From Larus michahellis (taxonomy: Eukaryota > Chordata > Aves > Charadriiformes > Laridae): a DNA stretch of 64,000 nucleotides. The notes beneath the pieces were generated by a model that was not told the origin of the DNA, did not search any database, and worked only from the letters and a program-made list of their open reading frames with translations. Within the stretch, counting starts at the first letter, position 1. Each line of letters starts with the position of its first letter. The stretch spans positions 122,160,552 through 122,224,551 of the forward strand of contig NC_133897.1 in assembly GCF_964199755.1 (NCBI RefSeq), written 5' to 3'. This document shows positions 14,286 to 28,235 of the stretch, piece by piece. Both the position numbers and the translations under genes were made by a program.

Positions 14286-16748
14286 GATGACTACAGGAGT
14301 ATAAGCGGAGAAGACCAGCCGGGCTTGTCTGCCATTGAGAAGTCTGTGCATTGTGCTCCCAGCTTGGGAAGGCAGCACAAGCACATCTGCTCCCAACCAT
14401 ATATCTAGAACAGGTCTTGCAGACCGCCAGGTCCACACTGTGTATCTTTAGTGGCGTGGGTATTACCCACACCAGTAGACAAACACAGGTACCGCACAGG
14501 GTTCCACAGACTTCCTCCAATGGGGTAGTGGTCAGTCAGCAGGAATCAAATTGGCAAAAAAACCAACCAATCACCCAACAAGCCCCAACCCCATAGGATT
14601 TCAAGTGCATCCCTCAGCCCCTTTTTTAAAACCAGATAGAGCAGTTTTTCAGATAGGAACATATGCATGCTAGATCTTCTTATAAATGTTAGTCTCTCTT
14701 CTATTTACATACTGTTTTAAGACACTACCAGTCTGAAGTCAAACTCAAGTTCTCCATTAATTTTAATTAGCAAGTTTGTCTAAATTCACTTGTTATGATT
14801 CTCTAGCAACTGTCCTCATGAAGGATCTGAAAGCACTTCACAGGAAAAAACTGATACCACAAACAGTTAGAAGTAATGACCATTTCCCCCATCCAGCTTC
14901 CCAATAACATCTAGGGAAGGCTAAAGCTGATTTACTATCCCACTGCAACTCTCATTCCTTCTCAGAGTATTTCTCATCCCACACTCGAGGATATGCTGTA
15001 GCTCTTCCCTTATACAGACACTGAGGGATGCATCCTTCCCAGCAGCTGGTTCTGGGTTTCCAAGCCACGCTCATAAGAATCTCTCAACTTGGCACTATTT
15101 TGTTTTTCTTCTTTCTTTTGGTGATGCCATTTATGTAGCAAATGTCTTAATTCCCCCCACGCACTTTGAACCCTAGACATTAAATAATCAGGGACAGAGG
15201 AGCTAAAGAACTGGATTAGGCAAGCCACCCTGCCCATCCACCTCACCAAGGTTTCACTTTTCCTGTCAAGCTTCACAGGAGTCCCACTTGGCCTGCACAG
15301 CCTTTATTTTTTGAGTTTGGAAATGTAGAGGCCTATGCAGCTCTTTATCAGAGACAGCTTTCCCTAATCAGTGCTTCCTTCTGAATGCTCTTTCTCCTCC
15401 GTAGATACACATCTCACACTTGCCTATGTTCAAAAGGTTATTAATGGTAAATACATAAATATAAGCAAACCTATTCTTCTGGCAGAAGACAACAAGTGCA
15501 TGTCCCACTATTTTGATGAAGACCTTCAGAAACCTTCAGATGCGATCATGCATCCTAATCGCATGTCCTTCCTTCCTCTTTCAAGCACGTATGCAGCCAT
15601 CGTGGCAAAAACAGGACCTTTCACAGGATGAGCCGGTCCACACACACACTAAAAGAGGGATCAGGTGAGCACCATGAAACAAGGCAACAAGGAACAGACG
15701 CAGCCAGCTTGAATTATTTAAGCCACCCAAATGCAGCCAGCCAGCCTTGGCTGGCTATTCCCAGTCTACTGCAATACAGAATTCATGTGAGATGAACCGG
15801 AAAAGGTTGAACTGGTAACAAATATTTCAAGAGCATGCTGTGAAGGTGACTCACACGAAAAACATAACCTTCTTAGCATTTAGATTTAAAAGATCTGTCT
15901 TACTGTACATAGGCTATCAACCATCCAAGATGACAGTAGCATCTGTCAGCGTTGTAGGTTTTGTGACAGGTGGCTCACCAGCCAGGTGTTCCTAGTTTGA
16001 GGACGCTCCTGAAAGCCCCCGTACAATATACACATGTACACTGTATTTCCTTCGTTGCCTCTGCCCTGTCTGTCTTTGGGATCAAACTGCATGCTCTGGT
16101 TCAAAAGAGGAGCTGACTCTCACCTGCAGTAAAGGGAACGAGTGGGAGAAATGGAGCTTCACGTCTGCACATAAAGCTGTGAGGAAAATAAGTACAGGCT
16201 TCAGTTTCCCACTAATACGTAGGTCCTTCAGAATGAGAAGTTAAATACCCATGTTTCTCCCATCCAGTTAATAATGGTCACCTTTGCTATTACTGTTAAT
16301 AGCTTCCCACACACACGCACTGAAACAAGTTAATCTCTGCCAGCTGAGAACAGAAAATCTCTGCACAACAGCTCACAACAGAGGAAAAAAAAAAGCCAGT
16401 TTTTCCACTCCTCGAAGTTTCAAAGCTCACAGAAGTGCCTTTCCCTGACACAGCAGAATTACTGTCTTGGATCACAGGCTAAATTAAACATACAAATTAC
16501 ATTCTCCATATAAACAGTTATACGTGGCTTAAATAGCATGGTTTTATTTTCCTATTGGCACCAATTGGAACAGTAGTGCAGTCAAAGCTTAAGACATCCG
16601 TGATGTCAGTTGCTTTAATAGGCATCACTGACGTGACCGGCTCTCGTTCCCAGACGTGAAGCGTGCTGGTTTCCATGGGGAGGATGCTGACCGAAGAATT
16701 CCTACCGCACTTCCTATCGGTTGTTTTGAGCAGCAAACACCGGCTCCA

Positions 16749-16818
16749 AGGGAAAAAAACAAAACAAAACAAAACCAACTCAAAACCCAAAAAACCAGCA
16801 AACAAAAACACAACAAAA
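16749..16818. repeat. A/C-rich low-complexity tract
   Basis: AAAAC repeats passing into AACAAAAACACAAC-type sequence, about 70 bases. Confidence 0.8.
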
Positions 16819-18772
16819 AGTCTGTTTGGGCATCCAAAAATTCACAAGTTGACATCATCCTGTGTGACAGATTTCTCTGCAGCTCCCTCCCCAAACACAC
16901 ACGACCTATCAAACCCCCTGGCTCCACATTCCTGCCAGCTGGGTTGTGTATTTACAGAAGGGAAAGACATTCATAATTTTTGCCTTGCTTGTTTGCCATG
17001 TGAGCTCAGTCGTAATAGTTCCCCCTCCAGCCCCGAGAAGCAAAAGGGACAGTCAGTCTAAAAGAGATTTCTTAGACTAATCATAGGAAGCTAATAGCAA
17101 TTTCTTCCTTCTCAAATTCCCATGCAAATTTAGACCATGTAACAAGTCAGAACATTGGCAAAGGAAAAAGAGGGGATGAACTTGAGACAAACTGAAACCA
17201 AAGGCAGAAGAGACAGCCAAATGTTTAAAAAAAAAAAAAGAAAAAGTATGCAGTAAACCATACCCAAATCCCCTAAGCATTAAGGGCTGTACTTCTCTGG
17301 AAAAATCTTTATCTGTTACCAACACGTACTGCAATCCAAGAAAGACTATCATGGAATAGTCAAATTGGTGACTGCATCATTCTTTGTAAAGATTTCCTAG
17401 CAGTGACACGTGCTTGCTTTCTTCTGTACCTGCTACTCGGTTCATATGAAAAACTAAAGCCCAACTTCATGCACCAGAGCTAAGTAAGAGATTAACAAAA
17501 GACATCATTATCTATATGAACTATCAACTCAAAACATACCACTTTTCAGCTCCAACAGATTTTTATAAAAATTCTTCCTCAAGGTACAGAAGGGAATTTT
17601 TTTACTGATTAAACAGTGACCATGGCCTTTACAACTACTTTCTCTTTATTCTCTTCTCCCACCAAGGGTCAACTTCGAGGCCAGATGGGGTGGTGTTAAG
17701 TCTGTAAAATTCCAATATTCCTACTTTAGGAAAACAGGTGTGAAGTTCCAGACTTGCGGTTACAGACTATAGGCTAACAAACTCTCTTTGACCTTCTGAC
17801 TACCCTTAAAGTTTTTTAACTGTATGGTTTTCTACATGCTTGAACATCTACTTAAGGGTAGGAAAGGGTGAAGCAGCTTCATGCTTAATTCATGGCATGT
17901 TGAGTGCCTAGAAACAGACAGCTCATCCCTACCCCAACCTCTCCGGCAGGAGCTTACCAACTGGGTAGGCTGTAGTGTTCATGCATCTCCTACCTTTTAA
18001 ATACTTAAGTTACACCTCATGAAAGAGGAAAACAGCTTCTCCTTGGGGAACTCAGGAGCCACATTCCCAATTTCCTTGTAGCTAGTACTTAGGGCAGCCT
18101 CAAGTGGTCGGAAACGTGGGATGGGACCAGAACCTCAAGTGCAGTCTAAATACACCTCGAATTCCCGGTGGGGGTCAGCCTTTTCCTCTCAGCTTCCTAG
18201 TGGTTAAGTTAGGCAGCTTTTAAGACCCTTCTCCCAAGCACTTAAGTCTTTCTATCGTCATGCAAATGAGCCCAGTGCTCCACTGTACCATCCAAGAGCT
18301 AAGGCAAAGTAATTCAAGCAATGCCAAGCAAATCCTGTGTGATTTAGCCCATCTCCCAGCCTTCTGGGAGCCAGTTTCCTGACTGCTATTCTACCCTTCC
18401 CTCAACTGCAATCTTTCAAAAAGTATTCCTCCCCAGTTAATTTCTTTTGTACAAGCCTCTAGAGTTTTTTTCCCCCCTAATTGATGCAACTCCAATCAGC
18501 TTCTTTGCTGCCCACAGAGATACGAAACAAGCAAACAACACAAACAACCCCCCACCACCACCTTACGGTGAATAAGTCCACAGCTGAATTTCAGCAAGTT
18601 GCAAGTTTGCCGACTTAAGAGTAACAGCCAAGAACTGTAGAAGTCTGAGAGGAACATGTGATACTTCAAACCATCAGTTGTAAAAGCTGCAAGTTTCCCC
18701 TCTTTCCTCCTACTCCCTTTCCCTTCTCACAAATAAAACACAGAAAGTTCAATGCTGAGGCAAATTCAGTTT

Positions 18773-18799
18773 TGTGTGTGTGTTTTTTTTTTTTTTTTT
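18773..18799. repeat. (GT)n followed by poly(T)
   Basis: Five GT units, then a T run of 17. Confidence 0.85.
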
Positions 18800-21700
18800 A
18801 ATGAGGGTAAGATTATACTCATGCTTAAGTCCAAGTAGGGGAGAGCAAGACAGCTATATGTAAAAGCATACGTCTCTTTCCACCTAGTACCTCACTGAGA
18901 CAGTATTGAAAAGTATCATTATCATAACAAGCTTTTGTTTCTTTTAAGGCACCAAGCAAACCTCATGAAACCAAACAAGTTTTATAGTACAAACTGGTGT
19001 CTACAAGCAACAAACTCTTATTCCAGCAAGAGGGAAAACGCAGGTATTTTCTTTCCATGAACTTCTGGGACATAATCGGACTCTTCCTCCCTTACTTGGA
19101 ATAATACTACCCTGCGAACTAACCCTACTGTTCTCATTACATCAAAGAGCAGCAGCCTTTGAGAGCATCTGTTCGAGAGCTTGCTGCTTTGAGAGCTACA
19201 TCCGTTTCAGACTTTTCAGCTGGGCCAGGCAGCTAAACTGGAAGGTGGATGGGAACTAAAACAGAGTTGAATGGGGTTTCAGCAGAAGGCTGAACACAAA
19301 CTTTGATATATCCAGACGCCAACCTGAACGTCAAGCAAATTCTATGAATTCTGTAGGTGGCTCCAGAAATCTCTCACAGACATGAGATCGTATACATACG
19401 AAGTGAGAAGCAGACTCATGATCCACTCCTTTTAATTTATGAGGAAGAGAACGTTAAGGAAACTAGACACTGCAAAAGAGTCTGTCTGACTCCAGAGAGA
19501 TGAAGTTGAGAGTGAAAGATTCTCAGCAGTGCAACCTGATGAAGAATTGCACACCGCTGTTTCACTAGAAGTTAAATTTGAACCATCTCCCTACACTGAA
19601 AAGGTATTTCTGATCCATAGCTTGCATTCTGGGAAGCTGCCAGCACACAATACTAGAAAGCAAGTACCGTATATGCTCAGAACAAATTCCTTGGGCTCAG
19701 GACACACGGCTCAATCAAAAATCAAATAAGCAAGCAAGCAAACAGAAAAAAATAATAATTGGAAGACATATGCATATATTCCTCAGTAGGTATAAAACAA
19801 AATGCAAGGTATAAGAGATTCTGCAGTACACCTGTACTGCAGGTCAGACAAAAGGGGAATATTTCATTAAACTTAGGTAAAAAGCTGCTACTTTGCCAGA
19901 CTGGCTAACGGGGGGAAATAAAGGAACCAGAAGAACACATGCACCCACAGGTGCAAAAGAAATAAGCAGTTTTTTGGCAGCAATTTCAGTGGCTGCATTT
20001 TGATCCTGTGATTTGATACGGCATGGTAGATCAACAGAGAGGCATTTGCCAAAATTTAAATAGGCACAGAAAAGTGGAACAACAAACATATAGGACCATG
20101 GGGAAGTCTGACAGCAACTAAACTTGTTGAAGGTAACACTCTGGGGGTGGGTGGGGAAACAAAAAAAGATATTTGCTCATGTATGGAAGAACACCCATTA
20201 TTTCAAGGTGACAGGTTTGAAAAATCCAGGAATAGGAAGAGACAGTTTCCAGACTACAAAGCCATGATTGCGTAGAATAGAAAGAAGAGGTAACAATTAA
20301 ACTAAAAACAAGTAGATAAATATATGTTAAGGCATAATCATTTCCCTGATAGAAAAGCATGGAATGATGCTATATGGGCAATTACAAGTGTTTTGTACAT
20401 GACTGATCTCAGACTTACAGCTGAAGAGACATGCACTGCTCACAAAAACGAGTGCCCTCTGCGATATCCAGGCGCTACTCTACAATCAGACTTTTAAATG
20501 AATACCGAATAGACTTTCTCCTATTTGTTTATGGAGAGAAAAGTCAAGTATTCAGAGCTACAGAAGTTCTATTTCTCTTTTAGAGGCATGAAGACTAGAT
20601 GCTGGTGGCAATGCTTTTATTAGCAGTACCTGTGAAGAAAAGCTTTCAAACCTCCAACTGCTTTTCAGATCATGCAACCTTGTTCAAGAAAAAAAAAACA
20701 ACACAAAAAAAACGATACTCAGGTACCAGGGGGTTAAGCATGTGGGTTGTTTTTTTTTCTTGGTTTTCTTCTCAGAACATACATTCATTAATCGTTTACC
20801 AGCCCTCAGACACACGGCAGCCTACCTCTCTCAGAAGCAATGCATTCGAGACCTGTTCTCTAGAAGTTACACTCAGTCATACAGCACAAAAGCCCCAGGA
20901 GAACTACGTGATAGTTGGGTGCCAGGTTAAGTTCAAAGCAAAACACAAATTAAAACGCAAAACACGTTTCATATCAGGGAGTGGTGTACCTGTTGGCTGG
21001 AAAGGACTCACCTAAGTAAGTTCCCTACTCCAGAGCAGTGTCCCTCCCTGTCTTAGATCTCACCCACCTCTTTGAACTCAAAAATTACCCCGTCAGAGCT
21101 GTACTGCTCCACTCACACAGAACAGGCGTAGCTCTCTCTGGCACCACACACTGTTCCCAGGGAGGCAAAGCCCAGGACAAAGGGCTCTTTGTCCAATGCC
21201 GCCTTCCTACCAATCTGCCGACCAGCAGATTGACGGAGTGAAGAGACTAAATTGAATGTAAGACAGGGAAGCACCCCTCTGTCCTCGAAGTAATCCAAGT
21301 TGGCAGCAGATACCATAAAGTCATCAAGCAAAGGACGTTTGGCAGTATAATGTTTGCTCTTTCTCTCTAGGGCCACAAAGAGAGCCATACAGCACACTTA
21401 CAGAGACCTAACATCTAAGAGGGCTCAGTATCACCAAAGTAAAAATCCAAGCTCTTCCAGATCTTGGATGAAACAGGTTCAGGGTAGGCACTGAGCACGA
21501 GCAGCTGCGGTCACCATCTCAAGACAGCTAGGGGATGCCTAACTCACACCATACTTCAGCAGTCTCCTCCCTCAAGTGTCCGAGGTCTGACTATCCCAGA
21601 GTGGGCAGCAGCAGGCCTGGTGGGACTGTAAAATTGTGCCTTAGAGGCAGACACGCCTTTGGACATTAGAGAGAAACTTTGGCAGCTGCACATTGCAAAA

Positions 21701-22315
21701 TCTCAGGGAGCTCTCCTGCTCCACTGCTGCAGAGGCAAGTTCACTCTTGAGAAGACCTGCAGAGAGCATCTTCCTCCGTGTTAGCAGGACACAATGGGGA
21801 ACAGGCCCATCAGGCACTGCTCCATGATTAACAAATCAAACCAGTAGAAACAGGTTTCAGTAGGACATTTGTTGTACACTGAACACTGTTCACATGTTCT
21901 AACGCTAGAGAAGGGACTTCTGACTCATTCCCACCCATTGCCCCACCTGGGGAAGGTTCACATGACATGGTTTTATATTTCCTCATTTAAAAGACATTAA
22001 GAAAGCTATCAGCACACTTAGGTAAGCAACAGGACAGGGCACCAGCGATTACTCGGTATTGGCAACTGCACACCTTCACTATGTGGTGGGGAGGTGTGGG
22101 TTCACAGGAAGAGTATTTCCAACACCCCGGATGTGTTACAGTGAGGCACACCCTGCAATAGGGTGTTACTTTCTAACGTCTTAAAAAAAGTATTTTCTTC
22201 ATCAGTTGCCTCCTATGAGCACACAGATGGCAGCACTGATGCAAGAAGTATTCCCTCCAAACCTTGGACAAAGCAGAGTAGAAGCTTAAACAAAAATAAG
22301 TGGCAGGAGTTTGGA

Positions 22316-22351
22316 TTTTTTCTTTTTTTTTTTTCCTTTCTTTTTTTTTTT
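22316..22351. repeat. T-rich tract
   Basis: T runs interrupted by single C or CC, about 35 bases. Confidence 0.85.
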
Positions 22352-25282
22352 AAACATCATCTCAAGGCAACATCTTTGCTCTCTAATGAAAAAAAACTCT
22401 TAATGGGCAAAACAGGAGAGCAAACGAACCACCAGTTGCAACAACAGAGATAAGGCCCTAAACCACCACTGAGAGTCCTGTTATGATTTGATTAAATGTG
22501 GGAGTATTTGGGGCAAAATAACCTAGACGCTGCCAACCCACCCCAAAGCAATTTTTCGTTCATTACATACCCCCACCAATACTAGCACAGCCTTTGAAAG
22601 AAAAGACTACATTGCGTAGGTGAGGGTACGCATGCACACATGGGTCACTCCACAGCCCTCTGTGCTGCTTTTTTTATATGGGAAGTTTTAAGCAACCACA
22701 TCCAGCTCCACAAAACTTTCACATCAGTCACCTCCACACATAAGGAACTGTAGCCACGTAGCAAAGGTGCTTACAACAGACTGAACTTGGGCTCTTTAGA
22801 GTCAGAGTAGAAGATTGGTGCAGCTTGAGTTGATGGATCCTCAAAAATGCTTTTGATAGTTTTGGCCTATATATACACCTGGAAGGTAACACAAGAAGAG
22901 TCAGACCACACCCGAGGGCCACAGCATTCAAACCCCCAGACGGCGGCTTCAATCGCTTTCAGTTATCACAGAATACGTTTGAGATGTGGTCATCAACACC
23001 CCTGGGACAAATCGTCCCATGCAGCTACCTCTGCACAGAGAAGCAATAGCCGTACCTCTTGACAAGCAGCAGCACAGTGAAGGCTACTTCTGCAAGATAC
23101 CAACATGCTCTGTACCTTCCAAATTCAGATCATAAAACACTGTTGCCTGGAGGCTACTAACAGAGACATTTATCAAGGTAAAGGTTACAGTGCTGCCTAA
23201 GCCAAAACTAGCGGTAATATTTGTCATCAGCTGGCGGGTATGAATGATACACACTCACTTTTAGAGCAAAAATTTAGTAGTAAGGATATCATAGTACCAG
23301 GAACACATAAAACTAGTTCAGACAGAAAGCTGGTAGGACCTTGCTCTAAGCATCAAGTGTGAATTACAGGTACCTGAGGAAACCAAAGGACACCAAAGCA
23401 AGGTCCATCTGTTGTGACGGTTTACCTTGGAATCTTGCGAAGTCCACTCTCTCACAGCAAGACAGGGCGCTATCAGGACAGTAATTTTAATCTGCTCTCT
23501 ATTCTATATGCACGTAAAGACTTCTTTTGTTTTAGGAGCCAGAAACACATTAGCCATTTGGTTTTAGTTACATGAAAATTGAACTTGATGCTACATTAAC
23601 TTTAAAGAGAAGCAGACTGGAAAGAGTATTCAACAGGGAATGGTTAGACTAACAGCTGTCATATATGACAGTTCTGACAGAAACAGCAAAAATTAGCTAT
23701 GTCAGCCATCCCCAACAGAAACAACCAGGGTAGCAGTTTCCCAAGTAGGGAAAGGAGCATCCTGAGGTCTGCAGAACTCAGGTTCTGTTAACGAGATTTC
23801 ACTTAAATGTAAAATACAACATTTTCCTTCTTTAATAAGGCTTTATTGTATTTAGGTTTAATAAGTGTATCAAGAGCCGATTTAGCAAGTAGCAAAATAA
23901 GATTTACTTTATACTTGTATTTATGTAGGTGAATGATGACTTCGTGGTACTTAAGCCCATAATCTTAGGGGAATAACATCAGTTTCAACTTCCCTTCCTG
24001 CTCAGCTGTTGCAACCAAAATAGTGCTGCAATTCGCTACATTAAAATTGCGCTAGGGAGGAGAAAAAAGGAAAGAAGTTATTCCATGAAAGCAGAAACAA
24101 ACCTGGAAAGTCATTTTAATGAACTCTTTTGTTCAATGTCTAAGGGTCATGCCGGTAGGCAGTATAGCAGTAATGTCGGTTGTGTGTTCATAATACATGT
24201 CCTACTTGACAGAAATTTAAAAGCATGCAAAAGGTCAGTCCTGTAATCCAAAATTTATACAGCAATACAGTTTACAAGCATTTGCCTATGAGGACATAAA
24301 ACTCCTCCTCGGAAAACAAAACATGATGTCTGAGCCCCTGAGTTCTAGTTGTGTTTTCCACAAAGATGGAAGTTTCTCGCAGGCCAATGCCCCAGCTATC
24401 TCCAGAGCTGGCAGTATTGCTGTGTCAGGCCAGTACCCAGCCCAGAAAAGTCTTCTTAGGCAACTACGTTAAACTTCATTTCTTCAAGTGCAGGGTTTGG
24501 ATCCCAAAAGCAGTGATGCCATGAGGCATGGCATAATGCAGCGCTGAAAGCACACGCAGGGTTAGCTTATAGGTTTCTGAATGGTAATCCACAGCTGCAT
24601 ACGCTTATCTTTCGGGTATGGAAGACGTTTCTATATCCATTTAGATGCACCAGATCGCAGTGCTTTGCCAACTAAACCTTCACACGCTTAGACACATTTC
24701 TTATAGGCAAGTCCATCAGACGTGCTCTGGTACTGCAAGCGAGCACTGATCACTTTTGTGAAGTTCCTTTGGCAGCATTGCAGCCCATCACACATTCAGT
24801 AAGTGCCCTCGCTACGTGTCAGTTTCTGAACTTTCCCGTATTTTCATTTCATTAATGAGGGGTTTGTGGCAGGGAACTTTCTGGAGATTGTTTGACAGCA
24901 AAACATATTCTGCCAACTAAACACACACTCTTTTCCTGCATTAACACAAGCTGGGAAGAAAAACACATGGATACTTTTGCAATACCTTAGGGGACAGGTT
25001 TCGATTTTGCTGGTATCTATATAAATATAAGCTATGGATGAATGGAAGTATGAAGAGTCAGGAAACCCTGCTTAGCAGATCTTTGTCAATTTCTTTAAAA
25101 ATTAAGACTCAAGCTTTCGTAAAACCCTTAAAATCCAATCTTCTTTCATGCCAATAGCCAGTTTATTTTCTGTTCTCCTGCTTCCAGGAATCACAGTGAG
25201 GATTCTAAAACGCACCATTCAGTTTGAAGGAAGTGAAGTGTTTATCTGGCCACGGCACTGAAGCTTAAGCAGCCAGGAGGTG

Positions 25283-25298
25283 AAATAAATAAATAAAT
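25283..25298. repeat. (AAAT)n microsatellite
   Basis: Four AAAT units. Confidence 0.8.
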
Positions 25299-26344
25299 CG
25301 ATGTTACTAAGCACAGGCACTAGAAGTTGTTTATACTAAGAAAGTTTGAATTCAGAGAGTTTTAAAGCCACGTATATTACGGCACTATATGCCATCACAC
25401 CAAAGCTTTTAAACACGTCTTAAAAACATTAACCTTCCAGAAGTGAACTCCAAGGAGAAACAGTACGTAAGGAGGTAACTGGTGTTAAGTTCGTCACTGA
25501 AATAGGCTGCATCGCTGCAGTCGCAGCACTGGTGTGACTGAAACAAAACATTTCAGTCAGCTCTTGTACAACTCAGCACAGCCTCATCACACCAACATTT
25601 TAAAGGAGACCGTAAGAGATTTGAGCAGATTACTCAATTGACAGCTGTCTATACAGAAGACCAAGTAAAACACTCATCCCACATCTCTGCTTCGTAGCCA
25701 TGGATCTTTCAGGTCACACTTTCCAGCTTTTTAAATTTTGGTATTTACTGCAGTAAGATAAGCACTTCCCACTCATACAGTGTTGCCCTACTCCGCTTGT
25801 AAATAAGGACATTAAGCAGTGGGAAACAGTATTAAAAATCATTTCTGAGGAAATTAAAAATAATTTGAAATCATAAAATAAATATGGATTAGTTGCACCA
25901 TATCTACTTGGAAGAACATTATTACCGCATCGTCCAAAAAGGCAGAGTGACAAGGAGCTACCAAGGAGCATTAGTGTAAAACTGCAGTATTATTACAAAG
26001 GGTCCCTGGCTTTTAACATGGAAATAATAAAAAAAGTCCCCTCCAGCTTGAGTATGCAATGAAGTGTAAAACCCACTCCATCTTTGACCCAGCATTTCAA
26101 GGCATTTTCAAACTTTCACACTTTTGTCACCATGTTCACAGATGAGAAGCCATTCATTGTACTCAAATTGAAAACAGATCTATGTAGCTACCTGTTCTGT
26201 CAACCTGCTGCCCAATGAAATACATCTATTTAGTATCCCTGGGTGTAAAATAGTATCTCTTGCACCCTGTAACGTTATTAAAAAGTTAAGTCACAGGCAC
26301 CGGCATCAGAGGCTTAGCTTCTCTCTGCCAAAGTGATCAGCTTA

Positions 26345-26605
<261 letters not shown>

Positions 26606-27090
26606 TCACAACAAGCATTTTATACATATTGCTATTTATTTTTTCAGACATTATTATATTTAAAAATCCAATTAACTAAATTTCAATTCTACACGGTATT
26701 CATTTTTGCAACACAAGCACTTTATCTTACAGTAAACCAACATAAAGCAAAACAACTCAGTGTATGAATATAATACCACAGAGGTGTAATGCAGATTACT
26801 CAGCAGTGGCTCTGGGGCTCCTTTTTCAGCTTTCTGCATAAACAGACTTTTCGTATCGCTGTTTATGTCCGCTTATCTCACTTGATATGAATTCTTGAGA
26901 GCTCTTTTAATTTTTAAATAAAGGAAAAAAAAAGTACCTTTTCATATTTTGAAAGATAAGCATCACACTACCCTACAGGTACCTGAAGCCAAATCTTGTT
27001 CATCGCTATGAAGTAACTGGGTATCACACTTGCAGATTTCAGCTTTGTCACTCTACCCCTTTGCCAGTTACTGCTTTATATACCTGTGAA

Positions 27091-27330
27091 GGTATAGGAA
27101 GGGACCTCTGGAGATCATCTAGTCCAACCCCCCTGCCAGAGCAGGGTCACCTAGAGCACGTTGCACAGGAACGTGTCCAGGCGGGTTTTGAATGTCTCCA
27201 GAGTTGGAGACTCCACCACCTCTCTGGGCAGCTTGTGCCAGTGCTCTGCCACCCTCAAAGTAAAGAGGTTCCTCCTCATGTTTAGGTGTCCCAATACCCA
27301 GCTCATCTTTGCAGTGCCCTTTGTTGTACT
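27091..27330 (-). mobile_element. CR1 LINE 3' fragment, older
   Basis: On the plus strand the sequence shows the CR1 3' UTR in reverse complement (GACCTCTGGAGATCATCTAG, then TCCAACCCCCCTGCCAGAGC). Read on the minus strand it encodes the ORF2 C-terminus with RRNLFTLRVAEHWHKLPREV and ETFKTRLDTFL. The terminal octamers have decayed and the 5' end (right side) fades out between about 27290 and 27340. It lies about 550 bp into intron 1 from exon 2, in the same orientation as GAREM1. Confidence 0.9.
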
Positions 27331-28140
27331 GTGCTGTCTGCCCAACCCATCCCAAAACACAGCCAGCGATCCAGCTCTCCTTTCTTCCCCTGTCCCTACC
27401 AAGTCCTCTGCATTTCCACCATGTACCCTCCCCTGCTCCACCGGCTGCAGTGCCCGATCAGGACTAGAGTGCTTTGCTTGGCTTTCTGGCAATTGCAAGA
27501 GCCACATTGTATAGACTACTCAAAGTGCTGGCTATACATCTCAAGCATGATATATGAACAAAATTTCATAGAGCAGGGCGTATCACGGCAGACCGCTCTT
27601 ACATACCTGCAGTCCTGCTCAGTACACTTCTGCATTAAACACACAGAAAACAGCCTTTCTCAAGGTGTCTTTAATGCAGCCACATGAACTTCCAGGAACA
27701 CTTAGCAGACACTAAACATGGGCCAAGAATAACGAAGCTTTAAATTCCATTTTCCTTCTCTCCCACCAGCTCTCTGCAGTTACAGCCAAAAATAAAGCAA
27801 GTAGTTTAGCCCTGGAATCAAGTTTGGACAAAACCCATCCCCTTCAGCTACTACAACAAACTGCACTTTCCCTTCACTGTCCTCTAATATCCTTAAAAGT
27901 CAGTGGAAGAATGAGACTTTCCTCAGCCTGGGGCAGCAGACATTTCCCCTGTTCAGTCTCTGCAGAGGAGAGATACTTCCCATTGAGCATTTATTTTTTT
28001 GCCCACACCAGGCAATCTTTTCCAGCATAGGCAGTGGCTACTACACACCCCATTCCTGCCTGATTTCATGCTCCCATTCTATCAGAAAGCGCCCTCCTAC
28101 ACGATTCAAAACGCGGCAACTGGTGTGTGTGAGAATTCTT

Positions 28141-28235
28141 AGATTTAAAATCAGAAGAGACCGTTACGGCCACCTGCTCTGACACTCTCTGGCCACAGGA
28201 TTCTGCTCGTTTCCTCCAGAAGCTTGGGTTTGGCT
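28141..28235 (-). mobile_element. Possible ancient CR1-like 3' scrap
   Basis: The plus strand reads TTAGATTTAAAATCAGAAGA, then GACCGTTACGGCCACCTGCT and CTGACACTCTCTGGCCACAG. It resembles, with many differences, the start of a reptilian CR1-type 3' UTR in reverse complement (AGATTTTAAGGCCAGAAGGG..., ...TCTGACCTCCTG). I recognise the pattern only loosely, so it may be chance similarity. Confidence 0.4.

Noticed and set aside
13994..14596. Five overlapping frames on both strands
   Set aside because: Caused by the C/T-rich tract; no domain, no splice context.
27151..27514. Long frames on both strands near 27.2-27.5 kb
   Set aside because: The minus-strand frame is the CR1 ORF2 end fused to unrelated sequence, and the plus-strand frames are its shadows.
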